A stretch of DNA of 64,000 bases from assembly GCA_016110215.1 (NCBI GenBank), contig JADWQD010000011.1, forward strand, positions 496,001 through 560,000, in the 5' to 3' direction. Positions 53,640-64,000 of the stretch are shown piece after piece (the first letter of the stretch is position 1; the number at the start of each line of letters is the position of its first letter). This stretch comes from Capronia americana. Lineage: Eukaryota > Ascomycota > Eurotiomycetes > Chaetothyriales > Herpotrichiellaceae. The notes beneath the pieces were generated by a model, which was given only the letters and a program-made list of their open reading frames with translations, searched no databases and was not told where the DNA came from. The translations under genes and the position numbers were made by a program.

Positions 53640-56600
53640 ATGGAGAACGCAAGACAGTTTCCCGCCAACTACCACCGGAACTCCCTCCATGCTTCCACCC
53701 GTGAGGCACACACCCTCTACGGTTCTCGCCCCTCTCACTTTGGCTCGAATGCACATGCTTCCTTCAGCTTTCCCCAGCAACAATCCCCGTTCTTTGCTCA
53801 GTCTGCGTCGACTCAGAGGTCTCTATTCGAGCCTCGGTCGCCTGAGATTGAGAGACCTTTAGATGACTTTGGTGGGTCGAGTGTACCATCTTCTGAAGCT
53901 CGAGACTGACATGCTAGCAGACCGACAGCTCCTCCAAGAAAGCCAAGGTGACCACAGACATCCACAACGAACGCGTCTCGCCCCAATTTTACTTCCTCGC
54001 CACCCTATCACTCCCTTGATGACCGGTAGTCCTGGGAGATATTTACGAGGTGAATTGAGGAGCTCGACAGGAAGTCAGAAGCTCATCATATCGACAGATG
54101 ATTTACTCCACAATACAATGCTTCCATCAGCCAGCTCCTCGCCAAATGGACCCATCACCAGCCCCACGGTGTCAGCACTCCAACATCGTCAGAGAGCGAA
54201 AGCCGTTCGACCTCCTGAGAATACGGTCGTCAACTTGACGCCTGAGGACGCTCCGCATTACGACTTCGAGTGCAGTACAAACGTGAATTCTGCGGCGGGC
54301 GGGAATGCGATGGAGTGGGTATCCCGGGCCAAGCTGGCTTCGGAGTCCTTGCCTGTTGTCCAAGGAATACAGCTAGTGCCAGCTACAGCACTCCCAGATC
54401 AGCTTCGCTCGGTCTTCAAATTTGACATCTTCAATGCGGTCCAGTCCAAATGCTTTGCCAGCGCTTTCAAGTCTGATGACAATCTCGTCGTGTCAGCTCC
54501 AACGGGCAGCGGAAAGACGGTCATCATGGAGTTCGCCATATGCAGACTGATAGCGGAGTGCAAAGGTCAAGACTTCAAGGTCATCTACCAGGCTCCAACG
54601 AAGTCACTGTGCGCAGAACGATACAACGACTGGCAGAAGAAGTTCGGCGCCTTGAATCTAGAGTGTGCCGAGCTCACCGGCGACACTGATTTAGGCCATC
54701 TACGAGATGTACAGAAAGCGAGCATCATCATTACCACTCCTGAAAAATGGGACAGCGTGACTCGGAAGTGGAAAGATCACGCGAGACTCATGCAACTCGT
54801 CAGGCTGTTTCTCGTTGATGAGGTTCATATCCTCAAGGACGAGCGTGGTGCCACACTAGAAGCTGTTGTGTCCCGAATGAAATCGGTTGTCTCCTCCGTC
54901 AGATTTGTCGCCTTGTCTGCCACTGTGCCGAACTCTGAAGATATCGCAATCTGGCTCGGCAAAAATTCGACGACGCAGCATCTTCCCGCACGTAGGGAAA
55001 TCTTTAGCGAGACCTTTCGTCCTGTTCAACTCCAGAAGCATGTATATGGCTTTGAAACCAGAGGCAACGACTTTGCATTCGAGTCTATGCTGACGCAACA
55101 GTACGTACTTTCTTTAATAACTGTCTTCAGGGAGAGACGCTGACTCCAAACAGGATTCCCGACATCATCGCAAACCATGGACGTCGAAAACCGGTCATGG
55201 TCTTTTGTTCTACTCGGAGAGCCTCGGTGAACACTGCGAAAATGCTAGCAGAGAAGTGGCTAACCTCAGATCCTGCGCAACGATTGTGGAATGGCCCAGA
55301 CAGACAACTCTCTTTAACGAACCCGGAACTCAGAGGTATGCTACCATGATAACTACTGTTCTCGCATTGACAATATCACAGTTACTGCTGGAGCTGGAGT
55401 TGCTTTTCATCACGGCGGCCTGAATATAACAGACCGCCGCACAATTGAACAAGCCTTTCTAAACGGACAGATCAGTATCATCTGTAGCACCTCTACCTTG
55501 GCAGTGGGCGTGAATCTACCATGCTATCTGGTTATCCTGAAAGGAACTTGTGCCTGGACTGACAGTGGGTTGAAAGAATATGCAGATCTTGAGGTCATGC
55601 AGATGCTGGGTAGAGCCGGAAGACCCCAGTTTGAAACCTCGGCGTGTGCGGTGATTCTTTGCCGCCAAGAGAAAGTCTCTCGATATGAGAAGATGGTCTC
55701 TGGAGAGGAGCTCCTGGAGAGCTGTCTCCACCAGAACCTAATCGAGCACCTCAACGCAGAAATCGTCCTTGGGACTGTGCGTGACCTCGCTACGGCAAGA
55801 CAATGGCTCGCAAGCACGTTCTTGTACGTCCGACTGAGGAAGAACCCTTCTCACTACCAATTTCGAGAAGATGTGGAGGAAAGTACGGATGATGAGATCC
55901 TGGATCAGTTGTGTACGAAGGATATAGATCTACTTTTGGGCGCCGGAATTGTGGAAGAAAAGGAGCAGCTCACCTCGACTATGTTCGGAGAAGCAATGGC
56001 ACGGTACTGTGTTAACTTCGATACTATGAAGTCTTTCATCGGACTTCCTCCAAAAGCTAAGATGTCCGAAATTGTATGTTGATCCTCTGGGGCGCTGGCT
56101 TATCTGACTGATGATGATAGCTTTCGCTGCTTGCCCAAGCACGAGAATTCCGGGGTTTGCGAATGCTGGCTGGCGAGAAGTCCTTTTACAAGGAGATCAA
56201 CAAGGCTCCAGAGATCAAATTTCCGGTCAAGGTCGACATCGCTCTGGCTACACATAAAATTTCGTTGCTCATGCAGGCGGAGATGGGTAACGTCGCCCTG
56301 CCTGACGGAGAGAACCACAAGAGACACCACAACCAGTACCGGATTGACAGGTCACTCGTCTTCGCGCATGCCAATAGGCTTATTCGATGTCTCATTGATT
56401 GTCAAATTCAATTACGAGATGCTATTTCGGCCCGGAATGCCCTTGAACTTGGCCGCAGCCTTGCAGCACATGTTTGGGATAACACGGCAAGTCAACTGAG
56501 ACAAGTCGAAGGCCTTGGTGAGGTTGCGGTTCGAAAGTTGGCGGCGGCGTCCATCAATAGCATCGACACCCTTCTGAACACAGAGCCGGCCCGTATCGAA

Positions 56601-58451
56601 CTGGTGCTTGGCAAGTATCCGCCCTTCGGCCACCAGTTGTTGAAGAAGCTGGAGTTGTTTCCAAATCTGAGGGTCTCGGTGAAAGAAACTGGTAGAGACA
56701 TTCGACCAGGGAAAGGTGCGACAGTCAAAATGGTGGCCGAAGTTGGTTTTCTAAACCAAGTACCACCACAGATCTTCAACAAGAAGCCATTCTCTGTGTG
56801 CTTCCTGGCTGAAGACTCGGATGGGACTCTACTTGACTTTCGGAGATTTGGTCCAAAAAAATTAGTGCATGACGAGTTGGTTTATTTGACTATACCTCTC
56901 ACTAAGCCGACCAGTCATGTCAACTGCTACGTGATGTGCGATAATGTTGCAGGCACCAGCAAATACGCCGAGTTGAAGCTGTCGGATGTTCCGTTGTCTG
57001 TGTATCCGAAGCAACGACACCAAGATGATCCAATCGACGGCAAGAAGCAACACATTCGCCAAGCTCGGGTATCCAATTGCTGTGAGGACGAGTTCGACGA
57101 CGGGGGCATCGATGACCAAGATCTGCTGTCTATTGACGCCAATAGCAGTGCGATTGAAGTCATCGAAGATATTGATGCCATACTCGAAACCGAAGCTAAG
57201 AAGAAGAGCAAGTCGACGAAGCACAACCATGACGAAGACGCTGATGCTTCAGCGTATCGAGAGCCTACTCAACTGCTCAATGGACGGTGGACTTGCCAAC
57301 ACGACTGCAATGAGCGGGACAAGAATTGTAAGCATAAATGCTGCAAAGAGGGTGTGTCCAGGCCGAAACGTCGACCCAAGGCAGAAACAAAGATCAAAGA
57401 GGAGACAGGACAGAAGAAGATAACGTCTTTGGCGTCGATGCAACCAAAACCGAGGCCCGGCCAAGAGTCTAAATACAAACCAGACAGCAAGGCCCAGGCA
57501 CAGCTTTCTGCTGTTCCCACAACAGAATCAAAAGACAAACATCAAGGAAAGAGGGTCAGGAGCCTCGAAGAGCCACGCCACACAAGATACAGAAGCTCCA
57601 GCTCTGTAAAGCCCAACTTTGCGAAGCACTCTGATGAGCCTGCCGCTAAACGCTCCAAGCTGTCGCAACATCATGTAGCGGATTTCTGGGGAGATGAGCC
57701 GGATATAGACTTCGAATCGGACCTCGAACTTAACCGCTCTCAAGCTCCTGCCAAACGGGTATTTCCAGAGAAGCGAGAAAAACGCGATGCAAAACTCGAG
57801 GAGGCCACCCACGGCTCGTTCGGTTCGTTCGATGAGGATGATTTTTTCGACTTTTCCTTTGTAGATACCGGTCCGTCTACCGACGTACTTCCTGCCACCG
57901 AAGCAGCGCCCACAGTTGTGGACAAGCCAAGCACTGCCAACCCAGGCGTCTGCGAGAAGGAGCTGACCATGCCAGACAACGACGACATTGACTTCCTGGC
58001 ATCAGATGTGGATTTTGGAGGATTTAACCCACCACTCGAGCATGTCGCAATGTCGGATGTCCTCAAGAATGGTAGAACGGCTTCCCGGGGTCGAAGCAGC
58101 ATTGGGGTTCAGCGCCTAGAATGCTTCAGAGACAACATGGACTACATTGAGGACTTCTCTAGCATCCTAACGGACTTTGCTGAGCTTCCGAAGACAGCGG
58201 AGGACCATGTCGATGATGCCTTTGTTGCGCAAGATCAAGGTCTCAGTCCTAGCGCAGACACTCCTGCCGAGTCACCGATCAAGACGCCTGGCGACCCAGG
58301 GATTGCTTCAAATGTCGAAGCGGCGATGGATGAGAAGGAGACAGAAGCTGAGCGAGACAAGCGATTGTTTGACGAAGACCAGAAGAAAAAGTGGGAAGGT
58401 ATCGACCAGTGGATCTACGATGAGTTTCATGAGTATGTTGAACTGGTTTGA
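53640..58451 (+). CDS. mer3: Meiotic DNA helicase Mer3/Hfm1
   Basis: Five exons are inferred: 53640-53871, 53921-55100, 55154-55335, 55382-56073 and 56121-58451, with introns of 49, 53, 46 and 47 bases and 1538 residues. After a disordered N-terminus lies an SF2 helicase core: Walker A SAPTGSGKTV with Lys276, DEVH at 377-380, SATVPNSEDIA, the second RecA domain (RKPVMVFCSTRRAS, FHHGGLN, STSTLAVGVNLP, QMLGRAGRPQ), then winged helix and a Sec63 region (VEGLGEVAVRKLAAA, a helix-hairpin-helix). The long C-terminal half is disordered and carries a Cys/His cluster from about 1154 (TCQHDCNERDKNCKHKCC). Mer3 unwinds DNA to steer meiotic crossovers in the ZMM pathway. Start ATG context TGCCATGG is favourable. 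All splice joins keep known motifs whole. Confidence 0.94.
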
Positions 58452-58708
58452 ATGCCTGTCATGGAGATTGCCAAAGCTGAAAGTGGACGGGAGCGATCGA
58501 GGTGACGGAGGTAACCTGTATGTACGTTGAACACACAAGGTATTGACACAATATCAGTACCGAACTAGGGACAAGCCCGTACGTACCAATGTTGTACACG
58601 GTGGTTTTACACATTTTAAAATTCAGCCAGCCATTACACAGCCTGTCTCGCCGTCTTTCCACATGCGAATAGTAGCCCGATGAGCATTATGCCGCAATGG
58701 ATTTTTGC

Positions 58709-60001
58709 TTATGCGTCCTCCTGCTTCACCACCTCAATCTCTTCCATCTTGACGTCCTCTCCTGCTTCTCCTTCCATTTTCTTCTGCCTAAAGGCCTTCC
58801 TCAACTCACATTTCCCCAGATTCTTTCCGCCAGCCTTACACTCGTCACACTTCTTCCCATGCGTTACCAACAAGATATGCAACCCGTACTTATCCTCATC
58901 AGGGACCATGACATCTAAATGCGCATGTGTCTCATCCCTCGTGGCGGTCCTCGGCCTCCACCCTAGCAACCCGGTAATCCGCCAGACATGGGTATCCACA
59001 GCAAAGCTCTCCCTCTGTAGACAGAACAGCAGCACACAAGAGGCCGTCTTCGGGCCCACACCCTGGAAACTCAGCATCTCAGCCATGGCGTCCTCGCTGC
59101 TCGCCTCGTGTAAATGATCGAGCGAATACAGCCCGTATTTCTGATGCACTTGGTTCAAGATGCTGAGGATCACTTTGCTTTTGACCACGCTCAGCCCGCC
59201 ACACTTGATGGCGTCTTGGAGCTTGGCCTGCCCGCCCGCGACAATGGCGTCCCACTTGTCGCTGCGGCCGTAGATTTTGTCCATGCTCTTCTTGGCCCGG
59301 GTTGAGTTCACATCGCTGGTGTTTTGGGAGAGGATCGTGCGGACGAGAGCATCGAGCACATTGGGGGAGTCGCCGCAGCCTGCGCGGTCGGTGGAGGCGA
59401 TGAGTTGTGTCGGACGGGTTCGGGGACCGTGTAGTGAGGAGAGGATGCGATGCGCCAGTTTGCACTCTGCGGGGGTGGGGTGGTGGAAGTCCGGGAAGGG
59501 AGAGGTATTTGCAAATTGAGCGTAGGACTTGAGTTTCTTGTCTTTCAGGTTGGATGGTGTGTTTTTCGTGGAGGGGGGAGATTTCTTGGAGGGGGGCGAG
59601 GGAGGCAGAGGCGTGCCTTCGTCCTTCGTGACCTTCCTCCTCTTCCGCGTTTGCCTGTCGTTCTCTGAGATGCCCCGCTTGGTGGACGCTGGCGAGGGTT
59701 TCTCGGGAGCTTGCTGTTCTTGCTTTATCGCAGCGCCCTCGGGCTGCTGCTTCTTGATCGCCACATCCCGCGATGTTATAGACGTGCTGCTCCTGGTAGT
59801 TCTCCGCGTTGCCGACGCTACTCCTGTGGCTCGGGACATGATGTTCCTGGTCGAAGCTGGAGATCTCTCTTTTGTCTCCTGATGGGTGTGAAGACAGGTG
59901 CTCGTAGCTTTGTCGGGCAAGGAAGGCCTTGTGTGGTGTTTAAAAAGGGGGCGGTCTCTATCGCCGCTCGCGTCGTTGAAAGCAGTGTTGATGTCATCCA
60001 C
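58709..60001 (-). CDS. HhH-GPD DNA glycosylase (endonuclease III-like)
   Basis: A single-exon frame encodes 430 residues. The N-terminal half is disordered and basic (KRRKVTKDEG and nearby could be a nuclear signal). The C-terminal half is an HhH-GPD fold: NVLDALVRTILSQNTSD, hairpin FQGVGPKTASCVLLF, and FAVDTHVWRITGLLGW. The catalytic Lys318 and Asp336 are 18 apart, exactly as Lys120 and Asp138 in E. coli Nth, so it should be a bifunctional glycosylase/lyase of base excision repair. The usual four-Cys iron-sulphur motif is not complete: only three Cys (CDEC then C nine residues on) are near the end. Residue 55 is a second in-frame Met (59839); starting there would give 376 residues with an Arg/Ser/Thr-rich N-terminus. 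It lies 257 bases from the mer3 3' end, convergent. Confidence 0.88.
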   Translation of the reverse strand: MDDINTAFNDASGDRDRPLFKHHTRPSLPDKATSTCLHTHQETKERSPASTRNIMSRATGVASATRRTTRSSTSITSRDVAIKKQQPEGAAIKQEQQAPEKPSPASTKRGISENDRQTRKRRKVTKDEGTPLPPSPPSKKSPPSTKNTPSNLKDKKLKSYAQFANTSPFPDFHHPTPAECKLAHRILSSLHGPRTRPTQLIASTDRAGCGDSPNVLDALVRTILSQNTSDVNSTRAKKSMDKIYGRSDKWDAIVAGGQAKLQDAIKCGGLSVVKSKVILSILNQVHQKYGLYSLDHLHEASSEDAMAEMLSFQGVGPKTASCVLLFCLQRESFAVDTHVWRITGLLGWRPRTATRDETHAHLDVMVPDEDKYGLHILLVTHGKKCDECKAGGKNLGKCELRKAFRQKKMEGEAGEDVKMEEIEVVKQEDA

Positions 60002-60256
60002 GGTACCTGCATGAGATCTGCGATGTGCAGGGTTGCCGCGACGCCTTCCCTATCTAAGACATTCCCCTCAAGTCACAGCACGCCGTCCCTATCGCGACAC
60101 ATCTGCCACAGTCACGTTCAGACGGACGCCTGTGTCACTGGATCTGACAGTGTCATGGTGGTGAAGCGCATCCATCGCATCCCATCCACTGATTCAATAT
60201 GGGGATTGCAGCTGAGCAAACATTCACAGCCTCATGGGTGATTCACCCACCTTGGC

Positions 60257-60264
60257 TATAAAGG
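60257..60264 (+). promoter_or_regulatory. TATA element (TATAAAGG)
   Basis: TATAAAGG lies 116 bases before the start codon used for the next gene and 48 before the ATG of its upstream ORF, the usual range for transcription to begin between them. It is one of the clearest TATA boxes in the window. Confidence 0.5.
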
Positions 60265-60304
60265 TTCTCCCACCACCCGCCAGCCTGTCTTCCTCTGCTG
60301 AAAA

Positions 60305-60376
60305 ATGATACGGGTACCGCTCAAGCCAACGCACCTTTGGACGGCGCACACGACGATAATTCTTATGTCTCTATGA
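60305..60376 (+). promoter_or_regulatory. Upstream ORF, 23 codons, stop overlapping the main ATG
   Basis: ATG at 60305 opens a 23-codon frame whose TGA (60374-60376) overlaps the main start ATG (60373-60375) as ATGA. It precedes the 2EXR-like gene in its likely leader and could limit translation of that gene or feed it by reinitiation. Confidence 0.5.
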
Positions 60377-61833
60377 CTTCTCCGCCTGGCCCCCTTCAGC
60401 CTCTGGTCACTATGGCTGCTTCTTCCGCTGACGATGGACAGACCAAATTGACACCTGAACCCGATGTGGCACCAACGAAGTCCCCCGGACCCATCCGCGA
60501 AGCCTTCTTCGATCTCCCTATCGAACTACGACTAAAGGTCTATGAGCTGCTCTTCTGCTCTCCAGTGCCCATCGTGCTCACCGTGGATGGAACCAGCTTG
60601 TTCAAACACGATCGGGTCGATGCTGCTGCAGGAAAAATACCTGTTGATGCGTTCCGAGCGAACAGGAAAGTCTACTTGGAGGCGTCCCCGGTTCTGTACA
60701 AATGCAACACGTTCGCCTTGGACCTGCCTGCGCTGCGTACCGGACTCGCGCGAACTCAGCCGATCTGCAGACTTGTGGAATCCCTGAGGGTTGATTGGAC
60801 TGCAGAGCCGCTCTGGGGCTACGTCCAAACCGCCAAAGATGTCGCCTACAAGATGCCTTCACTGCGAAAGCTTGAGTTGAAGTTTGGCACCCAATACCCA
60901 CTCATGGCTGCATCACTCGAATTCTGCAGCGCTATCATGCCTTGTGCTCCCCTCCTTGAGAGTCCGGAACTTCGTCTTTGCGCTTACCTTCCGGTGAACG
61001 ACTTATCAGGGAGACTCCGCATGGACTACGAGTCTGACAGTCAGATCGGTATGGCCCTGTCCCGACCTAGATCTACCCTGTGGGACATCCGACCGCGACC
61101 AAGTTTCTACGTTAGCCCTCTCACGCGCACCACTCTGCCTGAACTTTGCCTGATCCAGCTTACCGGCAAGACCTCACCTTCCATGCTTCGCAAGATCGAG
61201 CAGCATATGTGTGAGATGGGGGAGTGCACCTGGGTTAGGACCGGCGAAGAAGACAACCAACAACAGGCCGACGGAACAAACACAGGACCGCGCATCCACT
61301 TGAGGTGGGGAAAGTCCGACAATACTCTCGCTCGACTGAGCAGGCCAGAAGTCGACATGCTCCAGTTCTACCCCGAGCTCTCAAAGTCCGAGCAGAAGAA
61401 GTTGCAGGAATTTTTCGGTTCGTTCCAGGTTGGCGGCAGGTCTTTCGCGACGGCCGGAAACACCACGAGCGGAGACCAAGTTGCACCCAACCCAGAAACG
61501 TCTGTTTTCGACCCTGACGGACAGAATCGCGTTGATAAATGGGTTCCTGTCAAAAAGGACGTCATCACGGCCGCTCCCTCGTCCCCGACAACGACTGTGC
61601 ACACTAGTCCAGCAACGTCTGTCCCTACCCTTAACCCAGAGGAGAATCTCCAAGCCCTCCACGCCCTGCCCTTTTCGAACTACCACTCCGATCTCACCGG
61701 CGAATTCATGCACAAAAGCACCAAAGCCGTCGAGAAAGCCTGGGCAGCGGTGTTTGACATGTTCGGGAGCACCTTTAGCATCACTGGTACCGATACTGAA
61801 ACTGATGATGGAAGTGATACAGGTAGTGAATAA
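60373..61833 (+). CDS. 2EXR/F-box-like fungal protein
   Basis: A single-exon frame encodes 486 residues from the first in-frame ATG (60373). Near residues 36-56 lies IREAFFDLPIELRLKVYELL, the start of the fungal 2EXR-like domain (an F-box-resembling fold), followed by AFRANRKVYLEASPVLYKCN, which matches the usual second half of this domain. The rest is mixed, with a Thr/Ser-rich C-terminus ending in acidic repeats (TDTETDDGSDTGSE). Proteins of this group are very common in filamentous fungi and mostly unstudied; no function is proposed. The frame is open further upstream but has no ATG there. A TATA element and a short overlapping upstream ORF precede it. Confidence 0.78.
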   Translation: MTSPPGPLQPLVTMAASSADDGQTKLTPEPDVAPTKSPGPIREAFFDLPIELRLKVYELLFCSPVPIVLTVDGTSLFKHDRVDAAAGKIPVDAFRANRKVYLEASPVLYKCNTFALDLPALRTGLARTQPICRLVESLRVDWTAEPLWGYVQTAKDVAYKMPSLRKLELKFGTQYPLMAASLEFCSAIMPCAPLLESPELRLCAYLPVNDLSGRLRMDYESDSQIGMALSRPRSTLWDIRPRPSFYVSPLTRTTLPELCLIQLTGKTSPSMLRKIEQHMCEMGECTWVRTGEEDNQQQADGTNTGPRIHLRWGKSDNTLARLSRPEVDMLQFYPELSKSEQKKLQEFFGSFQVGGRSFATAGNTTSGDQVAPNPETSVFDPDGQNRVDKWVPVKKDVITAAPSSPTTTVHTSPATSVPTLNPEENLQALHALPFSNYHSDLTGEFMHKSTKAVEKAWAAVFDMFGSTFSITGTDTETDDGSDTGSE

Positions 61834-63091
61834 GGGAATGCTCACGAATGCTCGACCTGCATTTCCACGATCCTGCTCTTTGTACAACGCCTGTTTCGGA
61901 TGGAGGGAACGAGTGCGTCCGGTCCGACTTCCAGCCTTCCAGCGTTCAAGCACGATCATGGATGTATGCTGAATACAGGCTGAACCCGAATGCGTGCCTG
62001 TGGGCCGAGGGACATGGGTCATTCTCACTTGGAAATGTGGTGATATTGTCTAGGCGATGTACATGCAGCGGGCGTTGAAGCAAGCATTCAAGATAACGAC
62101 GGACTTGAAGACGATGTGCGTTGCATGATGTGTGCTGTATGCTCGGTATGAATCACTCGAGGCAGAGGCTGAGCAGAGGCAGAGGCCATGGAAATCTTGA
62201 GAACCACACGCGTCCACAGCGTGCACGCATGACCTCTCACGGTGTGTGATCGGCATTCAAGGCTTTGCAGCGAGGGTTAAGCTTCAGCTTCAGCTTCATC
62301 TCCAGTCCTAGTTTCGGTACACATTGACGATTCTTGACGAGTCAGGGTTCCTTTTGCTCCCTTTCCTTTTATTCCTTCTTCCGCCGTCAAACCATGTCGA
62401 AACACAGAGTACTGCAATCAAGCACGCGTATTGTAGATAATCGTCGGCCGGGATAGAACTGTCATCTTATTACTCTGTCTTGTCGACATTGCTTTACGCA
62501 TTACTCCGTCCATCCGCAACCTCGCAACTCCGGTCCACTCTCTCATTCCTACGAGGAAAGCGTCGTCCGTCCGGTCCGGCTATCGTAGCACAATCTCGTG
62601 TCGAGCAGGCAAGTAGGCGAGCAGGCAAGTGAGGCTGAAGAAGGCATAACAACCGTCCAGTCTACATCGTTACCCTATTCCCGGAAAGCCGTTTTATGAT
62701 GCGAAGGCACTGAAGGGAAGGTCCTGGCCAAGCCCCGTCCACCTCCTCTGAAGCTATGACCGCAAAGTCCGCATCGAGGGTCGAAATCCAGATGAACCTC
62801 CTTCCCTCCCGCCCGGCTGGCGTCGAGGGTTTGTAATCGTCACTACGTATAGTTGCGGCTGAAGCCAAGGCGGTCTTGCCAGCACCTGTTCTATCCCTGT
62901 CCGTCGACCGCTGCAAGATCCTGCCACCCGAGGGGCATAACTAACCCGGTGTGATACGTCTAAGTGCCCCGTCTTCAACCTCAATAACTGCATCGTCGTC
63001 AGACTCGGTCGATGGCAGCACTGCATACGCCCAATCCTTCGTCGCAACCCCATCCTTCTTCCGGTTATATGATCGGAGACTCCCACACTCC
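61834..63091. other. Convergent 3' spacer, about 1.3 kb
   Basis: No gene is supported. It contains short low-complexity stretches, such as AGGCAGAGGC repeats near 62160-62190, CTTCAGCTTCAG near 62282 and AGCAGGCAAGT repeats near 62605-62630. Confidence 0.45.
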
Positions 63092-64000
63092 CTATTGAAC
63101 TAATCCTTTATTCAACGCAATATTCCGGTCTAATCCCGCTTGGTCTTTCTCACTAAACTCGATACCCAACTCGTCCAGGCCGTCAGTACTACTCATGGCG
63201 CCGCCGAGTAAGGATCCCATTCGACGCATCATGCCGATACTTCGACGGATGCTGCTTCTGTGGCCTGAATCATCGTCATTTGCACGGCTGCTGCCCACCA
63301 CGGCAAGTTCCCCGCCTGTTTGCTTGTCGGGGTGTTCTTTGCGCCATTTTGCGAAGGCGGAGGATTTTCGTCCTCTTTTCACGTCTGCCGCGAGCGGAGC
63401 GCTGGGCTGAGGAGGCCAATTACCCTCGGATTTCCAACCTTCCACAAGAGCGGGGATCATATGGCTGAGTGGGATGGGAATATTGGGAGACAGTCCTTGC
63501 ACCACTATTTTGCTGTAGATGGTGGGGTACGCGGCGGGTTTTATCTGTTCGCTGATTATATCATCTTTCGCCAGCATTGGTGGGTATATGGGGAGCCACG
63601 GACCTGGCTCGGTCGTCGAGGATGACGGCGACGCCGGGACTGTGGTGGAGAAAGGCGTAAGAGGAGTGCTCGGTTCGCCAGTTGTGTTCGTCGTGGTCCG
63701 GGTGGTGATGCCTGGAGACGCCGCTTCAACGCTGTCTATGCTGGAACTTTCTGGAGTGGGAGAGACAGGGGAGGCTGGCCAGCTTGAGCCGCCGTCTGTG
63801 GAAAGCGATAGGGAGTGGGAGTGCGTGTGTGTGTGGGAACGGGAGTTGGGGTCGGCTGTCTTGTCCCGGACAAAAACCTGGGACAGACGGGACTTGTAGG
63901 ATGGTCGCTTTGTCGTCGGAGATGGTCGCCTCTCAGTAGGTTTGTTGCTGCAGGGCCTATGCTGTAACGCTCCTGTCCATGCATCCCGCCTCTCCTGCCA
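63092..64000 (-). CDS. Gag1-like clamp (DUF4050-like) protein, 5' end beyond window
   Basis: The minus-strand frame is open without a stop from the right edge (about WQERRDAWTGALQHRP) to the stop at 63092, giving at least 302 residues. The N-terminal part seen here is basic and Ser/Thr/Pro-rich, with a His/Thr/Ser run (HTHTHSHS) written by a GTGTGT-type repeat. The conserved part runs from PWLPIYPPMLAKDDI through YPTIYSKIVVQGLS to LSHMIPALVEGWKSEGNWPP, which resembles the fungal DUF4050/Gag1-like clamp family of poorly known role. A disordered basic tail with HRSSIRRSIGMMRRMG follows. A shorter start at 63577 is not needed, as coding continues upstream. Confidence 0.68.
   Translation of the reverse strand, partial: WQERRDAWTGALQHRPCSNKPTERRPSPTTKRPSYKSRLSQVFVRDKTADPNSRSHTHTHSHSLSLSTDGGSSWPASPVSPTPESSSIDSVEAASPGITTRTTTNTTGEPSTPLTPFSTTVPASPSSSTTEPGPWLPIYPPMLAKDDIISEQIKPAAYPTIYSKIVVQGLSPNIPIPLSHMIPALVEGWKSEGNWPPQPSAPLAADVKRGRKSSAFAKWRKEHPDKQTGGELAVVGSSRANDDDSGHRSSIRRSIGMMRRMGSLLGGAMSSTDGLDELGIEFSEKDQAGLDRNIALNKGLVQ

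Noticed and set aside
1..64000. tRNA, rRNA, CRISPR arrays, prophage or intact transposons
   Set aside because: No A/B-box pairs, ribosomal segments, spaced repeats or transposase motifs were noticed by eye; a tRNAscan or repeat search could still find weak ones.

Overview
The window looks like nuclear chromosomal DNA of a filamentous ascomycete (Pezizomycotina). The reasons are short introns (46-121 bases) with GT...AG ends and CTAAC/CTGAC-like branch sites, roughly 2-3 kb per gene, CT-rich tracts before start codons, and fungal-type proteins (Zn(II)2Cys6 regulator, SidL/SidF-type transacylase, AmdS-type amidase, fungal-length PLC). The class cannot be fixed from sequence alone. No rRNA, tRNA, CRISPR array or intact transposon was recognised. 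Exon joins were inferred by reading splice sites and checking that frames and protein families continue across each junction; no transcript evidence was available.

Layout. 1-5.5 kb: 5' part of a polytopic membrane protein and an intronless phosphoinositide phospholipase C, both on the minus strand. 5.5-13.5 kb: an unusual 8 kb gene-poor stretch. 13.5-20.4 kb: three plus-strand genes, an MFS (DHA1-like) exporter, an ornithine cyclodeaminase/mu-crystallin family protein and a hydroxyornithine transacylase of siderophore biosynthesis, which may form an ornithine/siderophore mini-module. 20.6-26 kb: cytosolic leucyl-tRNA synthetase convergent with a CDK11-type kinase. 26.5-33.2 kb: Zn2Cys6 regulator, F-box protein and a four-exon acetamidase-like amidase. 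33.6-39.1 kb: a single-pass Pro/Ser-rich membrane protein, AP-3 sigma adaptin and an EngB-type GTPase; the last two are divergent over 250 bp that holds a perfect inverted repeat. 39.9-46.7 kb: Cdc4-type F-box/WD40 protein divergent from the meiotic HORMA protein Hop1. 48.5-58.5 kb: a large disordered orphan protein, a UDP-galactose-type nucleotide-sugar transporter and the meiotic helicase Mer3/Hfm1. 58.7-64 kb: endonuclease III-like HhH-GPD glycosylase, a 2EXR/F-box-like protein with an overlapping upstream ORF, and a Gag1-like clamp (DUF4050-like) protein running off the right edge.

Functional links. Most genes are ordinary housekeeping or signalling genes. Two sets stand out. One is the ornithine-related trio at 13.5-20.4 kb. 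The other is the pair of meiotic chromosome genes (hop1 and mer3) within 14 kb, with a base-excision glycosylase next to mer3. Points worth following are the three-copy G[IL]DAFE[SA]M motif in the EngB tail, the promoter palindrome between aps3 and engB, the ATGA uORF/start overlaps, and the 8 kb desert.
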